This document shows, one piece after another, positions 40,501 to 52,042 of a DNA stretch of 64,000 nt. Each line of letters starts with the position of its first letter. The stretch's first letter is position 1. Below the pieces are notes generated by a model. It had not been told where the DNA came from. It made no database searches and saw only the letters and a program-made list of their open reading frames with translations. The stretch covers positions 23,200,317 to 23,264,316 of the forward strand of contig CM050658.1 in the NCBI GenBank assembly GCA_027574665.1, given 5' to 3'. Position numbers and translations under genes: made by a program. The stretch is from Rhynochetos jubatus. Its lineage: Eukaryota > Chordata > Aves > Eurypygiformes > Rhynochetidae.

Positions 40501-43148
40501 CCTGAAATAAAAGTTAAGGAATTTCTGTATAACAGGACTATCACTTCTGCCAGCATAGAGTTAATAAAAGCCTTTTCCTTCATGAGCAAAGGAAACCTAT
40601 TCTTCTGGCCACTTATAGTTAAAATCACCACTTGAAAAAAAAACCAGCATATATTTTAATATATTACCATTGGCTTCCTCAAGGAAACTTATTTTAGAGA
40701 GGACATCTCAGATCATAACCTTATTTTTGATAGTTTCAGACAAGTTTCCTAATATTCCAATATTCTTTATCACAACTACACTGAAAGAGATCAGTGCTTG
40801 CATTTGACCGTCATTCTTGTATATAAGCCAAAACCAACGAATACCCATTCAAACTCCTAGTCTCAAGTTTAGGAAAGGTCAGACCTGGGTATGTTCCAAG
40901 TCCACCTCTAGCTTGACTCTCAGATAAAAGGATTTAGAATAACCCTCATAAAAATGCCACTTAAGTCACTCTGGGATTGCTGTCACTGAAACAGCATACT
41001 CTTTGGTGTTACTGCAGAAGAGTTGAAAGATTTAGGGTAGGGTTTTCAGACAGGCTGTTGAACGCCTGCATTTTCAGAAGCATAACTAAGTCTGGTTTCA
41101 CATATGCAAACCCACCTAAATTACAAAGGGGTCAGCAGCTGCCTGGGGCTCAGTACCTCTGACAAAGGCAACTCCGAACAGTACTGAGTATACCAAATGC
41201 CTCTCACCTCCCTAGATTACACTGCTATAATTAAGCAGCACCAGGTCCACAGTAACACAGGTTTTATGCTATGTTACCCTCACCACTATGGAAGCATAGA
41301 CAGGTCTGAGCAGAATTAGGAGTTCAAAAGTCTTTGCTTCCTACAGCACTTGTCTAAGTGCCTTGCTACTCCAGCGCACTGCGTGCTCACAAGCTTGTGG
41401 AACACTTGCTGAGCCCCATCCCAGCCAGGGCAGCGTGCTGCCAGGATACCTGGTTGTGGGTGGTAACATCAGCTGTCAACTGACCATTTCCAGCCATCGA
41501 CTTTGTTGTTGGGTTAACTCCAAACCTATGAATCGGAAATTATCGGTTGTCAGGTCCTGAGCCACACTGGAGTCCTTTTTCTGGAGTACAGACGTTAGTT
41601 TTCCTTTTACAGTTCACCAACGTAGATCATGGGGAGTTTATATAAAGCTTTTACATTTCAGTGTGCTAGTCTTGCCACTCTGGGACAAGAAGTGTTCCCG
41701 GTCCCGTAGCCAGTATCCTTGGCAAGTGCCAAGAGCAGCAAACCAAGACAGGTAAAGTCCAGCAAGCAGCATAAGCAGTAAAATAACGAGGAGGTAGCCT
41801 AAATCCTTGTTTATTCTACCAGCTGTTATTATTTAAATACATTTATTTTGAAATATTTGATTTTAAATTAAAGGGAGTCAGAATTAAAGGACAAAAGTAA
41901 TCTTGCTAACAGGTGAATATACAGAAACACTGTTAGAGACCCACTGCCCTACACTGATAAAAAGTTAAGGAAGATATTTCTATCTCATTTCTCAGAAGTT
42001 TATGACCTTTTACTTAGCACCTAAGCACACGGAACCCACAGGCTAGCTGTCCAGAGTTGGCAAAATGCAACTGAAATTAAAATTTAACAAACCAATTTAA
42101 TAAACCTAAATAACTACACAGTGGTGATAATAGCAGAAAGGAAACCAACTTTCATTTGCCTAAATATACATTTATACCTGTACAGCACACAGTATTAATG
42201 ACAGCCAACAGAAAAGTTGCTGATAACAACTATCATTACCAAAACAGTGAATTGTAAACAGAGCAAGCGTGAGATTTCATTTCTTGGTTCCTATGCATTC
42301 CTAACATTTCAACAAATATTAATCTGTCACTGAAAGCCATTCATACACTACAGCTAATGCCAAAACAGCTTCTTAAGCTACAGAGAACTTTCAGATTACT
42401 CGATTTTCTGATTCCATGCCTTAAAACTTGTTTTTAAAATAATCTTCAGATCACTGGTAGATACAAGTAGAAACTTCCCCAAATGTTCAGATTAACCAAG
42501 ATTTAAACAAAGTTTGCTTTGAGAATATTTCTGTAACGCTACAAACACATAAGGTTCATCTTCACACGGGCTTTTGTGCATCTGGGATGCTCAGCTGTGG
42601 GTAGCTGTGGCAAAGGCGGGCACACAGGCCGCCAGGCCCAGGCTTGGCACCCCAGCCTGCTGGGAACTGGCCTCCTTTGCAGCTGCTCCTGCCTGAAACA
42701 CTCACATTACCTAAAGAATGCACAGCCAGAGCTAATCATGATAAACAACATATGGAGAGATTCTAGACTAGTGTGTCTGATGAGCAGAAACCCAGTTTAC
42801 AGTTAAAGAATTGTCCTAATGAAAGAGCCACTCCAGGCAGTCCAAATCCTTCGCTAGTCTGAGTTCTCTCTACTGAAATTAAACTGAGGAATATCACATT
42901 TGCATCAGCCAGGGGCTGGCACTGATATGAAGAACAGAGACCCAAGGCAGACACGTCAGCATGTGAAAGCGAGAGCTCAGAGAATCCTGCAGGTGAACAC
43001 CGAAGATGTTCATGGCAAGATGCTGTAATGGAAGAGGCAAAAAAGCTTCTGAGCAAGTGTCACATCAGCATAGCAAGTTCATAATTCAACTGGTTAATAA
43101 CATTATATATAATACTTACGGTTTCCTGAAAGAGCTAGAAACTTTCAT

Positions 43149-43784
43149 ATGGCTAGTTCTGCACTCCACTTAGAGTCATGTTTAAAACAAGCTTTGCTGG
43201 ACTCCAATGTAGCCTGCTTAGCTTGCCCAGCTACTGGGCTTGTAGCCCACTGCCACAGCTTTGCTTCACGGCCAAGAAAGTACATTCCCTGTCATGAATA
43301 TGATAAATCAAAGTTGTTTGAAGTATTTCAGAGAACCCAGAAGAATTTAACAGTGACCTTTACAATCAGTCACAACCTATCCTTGAATTTACTATTTTCT
43401 AAAGCAATCCATTGTTTTCCCTCTCACTTAAGTCTACTACTTAAATTAAATGGAAACCAAGAGGAAACTGTTCCACTTCTTGCCCTCAGTAACTCCTCAA
43501 AATATTTCTTTTTATTTGTGAACACCCAAGAGCCTTCTAAGAGCTGTCACCTGAGGGGTATGCAAATACAATTTTCTGTATTTTGTGCCAATGTTCGTTT
43601 GATTGTATTGGTCCCTGCATTTCCACAAGGAAAACTGACTCCTGGAGCATCTCCATTCTGTCAAAAATACTGTGTATATAAGTTTTTTGGGTTTTCTTCA
43701 CATGGTACTCAGTTTTTAAGGTTTTTAAGTCAGGCGATACACAGAGAGTTCTTCATAAGCTGGAGCTGTACAATGAAGGTATGA
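43149..43784 (+). other. Longest non-repeat open frame (211 codons), unknown
   Basis: An ATG-initiated frame of 211 codons ends in a TGA; the frame is open upstream of the ATG to about 43114. The last codons contain ACAATGAAG followed by GTATGAGT, a good splice-donor-like sequence, near 43775. The protein is rich in Ser, Phe, Leu and Cys, has no recognisable domain, no clear signal peptide and no repeats. Such composition is common in spurious frames, but a frame of this length is rare at this base composition. It could be a chance frame, an exon of a non-coding RNA, or a species-specific exon. Confidence 0.15.
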
Positions 43785-43969
43785 GTCAAATGTTCAGCAG
43801 GTCGTTGCTTTAAGATAATTAACTTGCAGAAAGTTAGGTAAAGAAGATTGCCCTATCTAGAAAAAAATTTTTACATCGCAAATCTTCAGGCAATTTGAAT
43901 TGCACGATAATTTTTAATTTAGTGCACTATTCCTAAAGAATTCCCAGTGTACTAGAAAAAAAAGTATTT

Positions 43970-43974
43970 GTAAC
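43970..43974 (+). repeat. Target-site duplication, left copy (GTAAC)
   Basis: GTAAC immediately precedes the LTR terminus and is repeated exactly at 44707-44711. Five-base duplications are usual for ERVL-type integrations. Confidence 0.85.
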
Positions 43975-44706
43975 TGTGCTGGATTCAGTCAGGAAAGAGT
44001 TAAATCCCTTTACTCTGGTTACTAGGGAGCTATGCCTCTGGACACTAGGAGCACTGATAAGGCCTCAGCTGGTGCTGGGCCTGTACTGGATTCAAGGTCA
44101 CTTTTGATACAGCAGCTGCATATCAGTCCAGATAGCTGACCCAAACTGACCAAGGAAGTATTTCACTCCATGGTACCTCATGTTCTGGGGTTTTTGTGCG
44201 GCGAAGGGGGTCCGGTAGCCATTACTCTCTCCCTCACTCCCTTGCTCCCCTACTCCCGGGCACTTGCTAACCCTCCCTGCGTTAGCTGCTTTGTTAACTC
44301 CGGTGCTGGCTCCTTCGTGAGGGAGCTGGTGGGTTGTTTAGTGTTCCCAGTCACGCTATCGCTGACAGGGTTCATTCGGAATCTGCTGCGTTAGCTCCCG
44401 GGCTCCGGCCCTTGGGCTGCGGCTCTCGGGCTGTGGTTCTCGGGCTCTCTGGGTCTCACTCTCACTGCACAGCACCTGGGTGTGCATTGCTCAGTGGATG
44501 GTGAGAAACTGTATCATATTGTATCGTATGTTTTATTTTTCTATTATTTCAAGTAATTATTTATTAGTAGTAAATAGTTCTTATCTCAACTTTACGAGCT
44601 TCCTTATGTCTTTTTCCTCCAATTCTTCCCCTCTGTTGAAGAAGGGGAGGGGGGATTTATGAGAGCAGCTTCGTGGTATTTTGCTAGCCGGAGTAAAACC
44701 ACGACA
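43975..44706 (-). mobile_element. Solo LTR of an endogenous ERVL-like retrovirus
   Basis: The 732-bp element is bounded by TG at one end and CA at the other. On the minus strand it begins TGTCGTGGTTTTACTCCGGC and ends CCAGCACA; the terminal 8-mers form an imperfect inverted repeat (6 of 8). Both ends are flanked by GTAAC. The TGTCGTGGTTTTAC start is of the kind seen in avian ERVL LTRs. AATAAA hexamers on the minus strand lie at 44560-44565 and 44532-44537. A GC-rich internal part (about 44195-44460) contains a 14-bp imperfect tandem repeat at 44414-44441 and many CpGs. No gag, pol or env and no second LTR are present, so this is the product of LTR-LTR recombination. The insertion lies antisense relative to the plus strand. 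Confidence 0.88.
44414..44441. repeat. 14-bp imperfect tandem repeat inside the LTR
   Basis: 44414-44427 and 44428-44441 match at 12 of 14 positions, and a shorter third partial unit follows at 44442. Duplicated short motifs in LTRs can be protein-binding sites; no specific factor is assigned. Confidence 0.75.
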
Positions 44707-44711
44707 GTAAC
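44707..44711 (+). repeat. Target-site duplication, right copy (GTAAC)
   Basis: Exact copy of 43970-43974 directly after the LTR end. Confidence 0.85.
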
Positions 44712-44981
44712 ACACTACATTTTTAATATTTATACAAGCCTGTGTCTTTTAACAACCATGTTGGGATATATAAACTTAAATGTTGTCTAACAGTTTCATG
44801 TATCACTTACATAGCAAATGTTCCCAGCAATGAGACACTCTTCAGTCTCTAACATTTGGAAAGAGTCTATGCTACAACCAGAACAATAAGTGTTGTGGCC
44901 ATTGGAGTGCAAAACAGAGTTTATTGTGTTTTTCAGGAGTATTCATACCAAATTCATATGTAAAGCCTTGTCTTCTCTTAC

Positions 44982-45034
44982 CTACTGATATCAAATCATC
45001 AGAAAACTGAGCAATGGGGTTTACAAAACTCTTC
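44982..45034 (-). other. Candidate 53-nt exon-like block
   Basis: Minus strand: ATTTTGGGTATTAACTCTTG followed by CAG forms an acceptor-like border, and GTAG followed by GTAAGAG a donor-like border. Of the three frames, one stays open and reads KSFVNPIAQFSDDLISV. The composition is protein-like. No family is recognised, and no phase-compatible neighbour was established. Confidence 0.2.
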
Positions 45035-46025
45035 CTGCAAGAGTTAATACCCAAAATACATATAATGCTGACCGACCTCGTCAGTGTCGAATTAATGGAA
45101 GAGAACACAGAAGTAGATGAGAATAAACTGATAAGGACAGGAGACTTACTTAAACACTTCCATGTGTCCAGCATAGGCAAGGGTGTAAGAAAAATCTGGC
45201 AATGATTTTAATAGACATCTGTTTCACAGGGCCCTCTCTCTGGCCTATTTACTCTTCATAGCGAAGGAAGACAACTGGATCTACGGAAGTGGATAAGTAC
45301 CAGATACTTTTAGCTGCCAAAAAGAAACTCTCTTACATAAGACATTCCTTGCATTGCATCAATTAACTCATAGTTTGATTACACAGGATTAAAAAAGAAC
45401 ATTAATACTCCATGCTTCTGCAGACATGCCAACTAGAGTAACTTTTTTTTGGGTGCCAATTAGTGAGAACATTGAGCTGAAACCTTTGGAGGATGAAGCC
45501 TTTAAAGATTCGCAAAATTAATACATCAGCTGAGTAACAGTGTATACACTTCACATTGACTTAGACAGCTGCCAATGTGAATACCACAGAACTATTACAG
45601 GCAAAACGCTTTGAATAGGCTGCACGCTGTAAAATTAAAATTTAGTATTTGTGTTTAGAATATTCTATGACTCTTTTAGACAATTTAGTTCAGGCCTTGA
45701 GTAAGGGGTAGGATGTACATACACTTGCAAAATCAGAGGTGCTGATTTCGTATTTTATTTGGATAGGTTAAAAACACACTATGCACTACTGAAATAGCCC
45801 TCGAACAAGGGAGTAACACTGCTCCAGGGCTTAAACTCTGCACTCCAAGAGTTGTTTAAACCAAGTTCCTCTGCTTCAGTCTAAACCTAACACTTCTACC
45901 GCAATTTCCATGGTATAAAGAAAGCATCTTTTGTTTGCTGCAGCTCTCCTTGGAAAACTATGAGACCCTCTCCTCAGTAGTAGATCAATCTTCAATTTCT
46001 TTAGCCTTTTCTAGTGGTTTTTCAT

Positions 46026-46044
46026 CCCCACCCCCACCCCACCC
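46026..46044 (-). repeat. G-quadruplex motif on the minus strand
   Basis: The plus strand carries C runs of four, five, four and three bases separated by single A. On the minus strand this is four G runs with one-base loops, a strong canonical G-quadruplex pattern. Confidence 0.7.
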
Positions 46045-46112
46045 TTAGTCTGTGTTCCTCTGTAGCGTAAAAAATAACTGCAACACTCACCACTTTGCAT
46101 GGACTCAGGATT

Positions 46113-46139
46113 GGGGCCGGGGTTGGGGGGGGGGGAGGG
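46113..46139 (+). repeat. G-quadruplex motif on the plus strand
   Basis: GGGG, GGGG, then a long run of eleven G and a final GGG separated by 1-2 bases. It lies about 70 bases from the minus-strand motif at 46026-46044. Confidence 0.7.
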
Positions 46140-47994
46140 AAGAGCCTTCTCTATGCACCTCATCGGTTGTTTCTAAGCGATTTACAGACAATTGTATAAC
46201 ACAAGATTATGTAAAGGTGAATACATCTCCAACTGGAAGGTGGACTGCTCGAGCTGCTAAATCCTGTAACATCCTATTACTCAAAAAAAAGACAAAAAAG
46301 GAATACAAAACAAAACCAAAAATACCAAAACTACCCAAACGCAGCACAGGAATCTTCAACAGAGCTGCCAAACAGGAGATCTTTAAAAGAAAAAGGCTGC
46401 ATCTCCCAGGAAAGGGAAAGCCCCTCCAGGCCTTTAACTTAAGAGCCGCTGTCCAAAATGTTAAGACATTAAGAACACTTTCTTGTGCTTTGACCTTCAG
46501 CTAACACAAATGGGAAACACTGAGTACTATGGTGCGTTTTGGTTTTCCACATTAAGAAATTCAAGGAGGTCAACTGAACCCACTAATACGCAAGCCTGAC
46601 AAGAATGTTCCACATGAACAGGCTTCCCGAAGCAGCCAGCCACAGTCCTTGCCAGAAAGTCAGGTATTAAAAATTCCCCTGCTGAAAGAGAAACTAAGAG
46701 CACTGTTGAAATTTCCCATCATGCAGTCTTTGCTTTTCCTTCTTTGTGCTCCTGTCATTACACTTCCCCCAAAAGTGCAGACATCAGCCCTTGACAGCTT
46801 TCCTCCTCAGATTCCTTCTCATTCAAGCTGCCAGAAACGTTGTTGTGTCGGCAGGAATCGGATGGGTTTATGACAGTTGCTAGCATGGGGTGCCTGCATC
46901 GTCTGTGATAAGTCTTCGCTTATCAATAATGCAGGGCTGGCAAAACACAGCGCAAGGCCAGCTGCTCAGCCAGGGTATCAGTTCCATCACCAGCAGCGTG
47001 TCCTTACCTCGGCGCCTCATCTACAGCGTTCAGTGCTTTGAAAGCCCTGGAGACAAGCACGCTGCCCGTGCTCAGCTTTTGGGTTGGGGTTTTTTGTGGC
47101 TGCCATAACTGCAGCCATATTAAGCTGAGGAGCTAAGTCAAAGTAGTGTTTTGATGGAAAAATATAACCATTATAACCAAAAGCATTTCTGTTAAAGGTG
47201 AGCACAGGATCCAGCATTTCTTTAGCTGGTTGCTAACAGCAAGTACCAGATTGTACATTTTCTGTACAGTAATTGGTGTCTGAGCTGAAAATGCAGGGTT
47301 CAGGTGACCAACTACTGTTGTCATCAGCCAAGAGCACAGACAGGAAAGTAAGAAGCAATTATCGCTGGATAATTTGAAGAGTGATGCTAGGTACCACTGC
47401 TACAGACCATATTACTTATTGGAGCCATTAGAGAAGACCAATGCTGCTGCTGAAGAAAGGGACTTTAAATGCAATCAAGTTCACTGAGAATCACAGATGA
47501 TTTTCTGTTGAGTATTTGTATAAATACTTGTCATGCTTCATTTCACGCTAGAGAAGGATTCTTACCAAAGGTCAGTACAGCTCAGCTCACTAGCTATTCA
47601 GTTTTACTATTGTGGTAGGGAAAAGAGAGATGAAGAACTGCAGTTTGTCTCACCTACACTAAGGGGTTCTGAACATCAGAAACTGCCTTCCCCCCCACTC
47701 CGCCCCCTTACATAGCGTACCAAGACCTTTATTTAGGATTTTGGGATGAAAAATGATACACAAAATTTTAAGCAATTATTTAAGTGACAGCACTGCCAGG
47801 ACATCAGTTTTTTACAAATACAGAAGTATTTCTCTATTTCATAATAAACTTTCCCATAAGTGAAAGAATTGAGGCATGATTTTGCAACCTTGCAGAGAAC
47901 ACCACCAAAATTCACTGCCCACAGTAATTCTCTCTTAATCATCGATTCAACATTCAAGCGCACAGCATGGTATTATTCCACCCTACAGCCTGTC

Positions 47995-48150
47995 TTGCTT
48001 GCAGAGCGATTACCCTCTGGGCCACTGCGTGGAGCTGAGACGCAGCACTGCGCAGACCTGACCAGGGCGACGTGCCTTCCAACTGAACATCTTGCGTGAC
48101 TGAAGTTAAAGACAGATGCTTCTGATCGGATTCGGCACCGAATCCGATCC
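47995..48150. other. CpG-rich patch in AT-rich surroundings
   Basis: At least ten CpG dinucleotides fall within about 155 bases, while the neighbouring kilobases contain few. The minus strand carries an open frame (48157 to 47954, 67 codons) with protein-like stretches such as ASQLHAVAQRVIALQARQAV. I cannot place it in a family. It could be a small unmethylated regulatory element, a fragment of an unrecognised mobile or viral element, or an exon. The right end holds the perfect inverted repeat at 48124-48149. Confidence 0.35.
48124..48149. repeat. Perfect 12-bp inverted repeat with 2-base spacer
   Basis: GATCGGATTCGG at 48124-48135 is exactly reversed and complemented at 48138-48149, with CA between. 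Each arm carries two CpGs. The tight spacing makes it resemble a dyad protein-binding site as much as a hairpin. Confidence 0.85.
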
Positions 48151-49456
48151 CACACATTTTTCTCCCATCAGCAAAGGAAATTTACCTACTAGCAAAGACC
48201 AAGGAAATTCCGAGAGAGAGAAAGGTAATGAGACCAATTTATTGGAGTAGGATTTATTGCAGGTCTTAACATTCCCCAGGATGAGTCACAGAACAAAACA
48301 CAATAGCCAAATCCTCCATTTGCATTGCATAACTTATAGATCAGGAAAATTGCCTTATTTTTGGACATTTCTGACAGGTTTCACATAAAATGCCATTGCA
48401 TAGGTGTTTTTAGAACTAACTAGTCTTCATGATGGGCTACAACCTTGCTCTTCAGCAGGTGTGGGACCTGATCCAGCAGCACAATGCCCACAACTGCCTG
48501 CTATACTGAATGCACATTGCCCCACAGCAGAAAGGTACACTCTGTCAGTGAGGAACCGACATGGGACAACAGGTAAAATGACCAGGAAAACACTTTCAGT
48601 CTCATGGTAAAGGTTCAGGGAAGAGTCTGAGGGCTGCCTGGCTCCTCCAGTATTGCAGCTTTGGTGGACAGCCTGTTTCTAAGTTCTTCACTCAAATACC
48701 AAGCAGAACTAACAAAAAGCTCTAGTAGAGAGCAGTGAACCAGGCAGTCTGAACACAGACCTTGTGCAAGGAATGCACCTCTGTGGGCTTCAGTTCCCGG
48801 AACAGTGTTATGTGTCACTCTGGGTAAGTTATTGCAATTGGTCTATCGAATTACACACAGCATATCCTTCCACAATGGTTTATGCTTAGTGATTTTATTT
48901 ATGTGACAAAAATAATTCCATTTTAAATAGAGTAGAAAGGGACAACTAAGAAAGACTAATAAGAGCAAAGAGGGGCAGCTCGCAGTAATGGATATGCAGG
49001 ATATTTGCTAATAGTTTCACAGATCTGTGGAAGACCTAGGGTTCATAGCCCACATATATGCCATGGGCATTAAGTAACAAGTAACCTGCCTCTTACATTT
49101 CAGTGCTGACCATACTACATTCTGTGAAGCATAAAATCCTCCTGCACCTCATGTTAATACTTAAACTGCTGTCAGTAGTGATATTGTTGATGGAGATCGT
49201 TAGTCAGTTATGTGATCAAGAATTCATCATCTATAAATCAAGCTTCTTCCCACCCCCTACAGCAAGTAGGGTTAGGGTCCCTTTTGCAGCTGGGTTTCCT
49301 GGGGAAAGGAGGTGCAGGAAGTTGTCCAGAGCCAGTAGGCAGATAGTATGGCAGCACCCAGAAAATAACCATGTCTTCTACCACACCCCTTTAGCCAAGA
49401 TGTCAAATAAACCAATAGGAAGATGTCAAGCCTGAAAACCTTTCATGAATCTTTCC

Positions 49457-49503
49457 TATTCCTATTCTGTGCACAAAGCATTTTTGTGCACAGAATAAGA
49501 ATA
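49457..49503. repeat. Hairpin: 21-bp arms, 5-base loop
   Basis: 49457-49477 and 49483-49503 are reverse complements at 20 of 21 positions, with the loop GCATT. In RNA the single mismatch would be a wobble or mismatch depending on strand. The arms contain the palindromic core TGTGCACA-type sequence. The stem is shorter than a usual animal pre-miRNA stem, and pairing does not extend outward convincingly. Confidence 0.85.
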
Positions 49504-49525
49504 TATTAAATGCTGATTTAATATA
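49502..49525. repeat. Second hairpin: 10-bp perfect arms, 4-base loop
   Basis: TATATTAAAT at 49502-49511 pairs perfectly with 49516-49525 across GCTG. It abuts the larger hairpin at 49457-49503, so the two stems would be coaxial neighbours in a transcript. Confidence 0.8.
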
Positions 49526-50349
49526 AAATATATCAAGGATGCTTGCTTAGATGGACAGAAAAGACAGACAAGTCAAATCACACCAAGCCAGATGCTCCCT
49601 TTAGTCTCATTCTCCAGAAGTATCATAAAATGTTTTCTACTGGGGGCTTTACACCTGAATGATGCGTCTCTCCAACACAGTGTAGAAAGACCAGCACAAA
49701 AATCAAGAAGTTCTCTTTAAACATAAAATACTCCAAGTCTGATCCATTTTACAGACCTGGAAGGCAAAGCGGTCAGATCATGGCACTACCATGCCCCCAT
49801 CTGGCTCGCCAGCCAGAAGCAATTGATAAGACGTTAAGTTATAATAGCTTCCTTCACATCCACAAAAGAGGTCCATTTCAATCAAAGTCAAGTCTTAGTT
49901 TGGCAAAACACAGGAGAAAAATCTTCCAATTAGGTCACAGGAGCAAAACTAACATGGTTAAAATAAACACTTTCCAACCAGTCACATACATCTGCCACTA
50001 TAACACATTGGTCTTTCCAAAGTGTGAATAAGAACAGTTATTTTTATTGATACTGGAGTTCAGTCACAATACTGAATGCAAACAAGAAGCATTCTTAGTT
50101 AAAATGCAAAAGGTAAAAAAATGGAAGCATTGTTTCCCCCTCCAAACAGAAAGCAAAAATAGTATTCTACATATGCTACAAAAATCATTTTACTCCTTCA
50201 TGATCTCTTCCATTAGAAATGATTGGTATTAATGTTCCAAAGATATTATGAGCTCCTAGTACCCATCTGACCCGGTAATAGGCCTCACACGCACAAACAG
50301 GAAGGCTTTTCACTCAACACAGTTTCGCACAGCTGTTTGGTGCATATAT

Positions 50350-50365
50350 ATTCACTATAGTGAAT
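50350..50365. repeat. Perfect 16-bp palindrome
   Basis: ATTCACTATAGTGAAT reads the same on both strands with no spacer. It is isolated, and no promoter or other binding sites could be tied to it. Confidence 0.8.
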
Positions 50366-51760
50366 TGGCACAGACCGAAGCATGTCAGGCCACTGTGGTT
50401 TTAATCTCAAGTCAATGGCATCAACTAACATAAGCCAAAGAGACTATCAAGGAAATATTGTTTTGTTGGGTTTTTTCCCTCTCTAGTTCTAGTCATGTAG
50501 CTATTACAGACCAGAGGCAGTTCTAGAAAGGAAATCTGGAGGGGATGCACACACCACCTTCAGTGGAGGAGTTGAACAAAAGGTAACTCAGTTTTCTCAA
50601 GGTTGGGCCATATCCATCAACTGAAAGATGACTCACAAACCAGTACAAATGCTAAGTTGCCTCTTTCAAATAAAGTTATTGGTAAGAACAGGTTAACTTC
50701 TCACCTGATCCACAAACAGCAGGAGATTTTTAGAACACTCAGCTAGAAAGTAAGATTTAGTTTAAGCTACAGAAATTCACATCTCAAGTGGAAACTCCTA
50801 GATTCAGTTGCTGGTGTCATCTGATGCAACCTGCAAGCATGCTTGGTTCACTGAAGGAATACCAGGTGCACTGGATAACACCAAAGTTTATACTAAGAGT
50901 TTAAGTTCTAGACTAGGGAGTTATACCAATGAGGTGAACCTTCTTGCTACCGTCTCTTCAATTCTATTTTACATTCTATTTCTTTCTATCCTACATTTCA
51001 AAAGTGCAATTCACAGAGCAAGTGCATTACCAAATCTTCAGGGAAATTTTTCTGTTCATAGTAGCTGTTCTTATCAGCTATCAATTTGCCATCAACCTGT
51101 AACAGGGATGCTCCCTTGTTCCTGCTTGAAGAGCTAAATACTTCTGTATCCATTTAGTATGAGGTCCAGATTAATTTAATCACAAACTTGACCACTCACG
51201 CCCAAAACTTTCAGAAGGTGGCTTGGCTGCACCTTAAAACATACAATCTGACAATGCATGTGTGCTCTCACTCCACACATGGATAATTGCTTATGCAATA
51301 CTATAGATGGTGTGCATAGGCATATACACCCAGAGAGCAATTTCTCATATCTAGACACAAAATTATAACAAAAAGTCAAACAGTAAACTTCTACCTGAAG
51401 TTGTAATCAAGAGTTTCCCCCATGTGACTGCTCCAACCTCTTAATATAATCACCCACCTATATTAACTGCAAAAAAGGCATTAGAATAAAGTCACTATGT
51501 ATCACAGTAAGCAAACAAAATCCATCTGTTGGGAAGGAAAGAGGAGAAGAAAAAATAAAGTCTTTCACCAGTCATATTGTCTTTTAATCTTCTATCATTT
51601 GATATGATTAAGAAATAAAATACAGCACTTACAGGTTGATTTATTTCTTACTGAAACAGACTGTGCACAGCATCATTATTTCCAAGGCATTAACATCTTT
51701 GCGTACGATTTTTCACCTCTAATGTTTGTCCCGTCTACATAAGTCACTCAGCATTTCCAG

Positions 51761-51801
51761 TGGTCTAGATCAGAACAATCCAAAGTTGGCAGCTATTTCA
51801 G
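51761..51801 (+). other. Candidate 41-nt exon-like block, plus strand (control)
   Basis: The acceptor-like CACTCAGCATTTCCAG precedes and CAG followed by GTAAGTAC follows. Two frames are open. It is on the opposite strand from the other candidates and is as good as most of them by splice-site appearance, which shows how easily such blocks arise here by chance. Confidence 0.12.
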
Positions 51802-52025
51802 GTAAGTACTTCGGAGAGTTTTGCTACAACTCTGAGTAATGTTCTCTCAGCTTCTACAGCAGAACAATTCTCTGGTTTGTTCTATCTCAATATCCTAACT
51901 AAGCCCGGCAATAAAGAAGCAGTACACTAATTATTTATCACAGCATAGAACACTTCAAATAAAACAGGCGTTCAGATTTATGCTCAAAAAGTTTAAATAA
52001 TTTTCATTTGAGATGCCAAAGGGGA

Positions 52026-52042
52026 TTTTTTTTTTTTTTTTT
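52026..52042 (+). repeat. Poly(T) run, 17 nt
   Basis: Homopolymer run without recognisable retroposon sequence beside it. Confidence 0.9.

Larger units (their letters stand above)
33596..43969. other. Unique AT-rich non-coding sequence
   Basis: No transposon or gene recognised over about 10 kb, apart from simple tracts, one inverted repeat, one 38-bp tandem duplication and one unusually long open frame at 43149-43784, all listed separately. Confidence 0.6.

Noticed and set aside
46052-46504. 150-codon plus-strand frame
   Set aside because: It crosses the G-rich and A-rich low-complexity tracts, has no domain, and its length is near the upper end of what chance would give.
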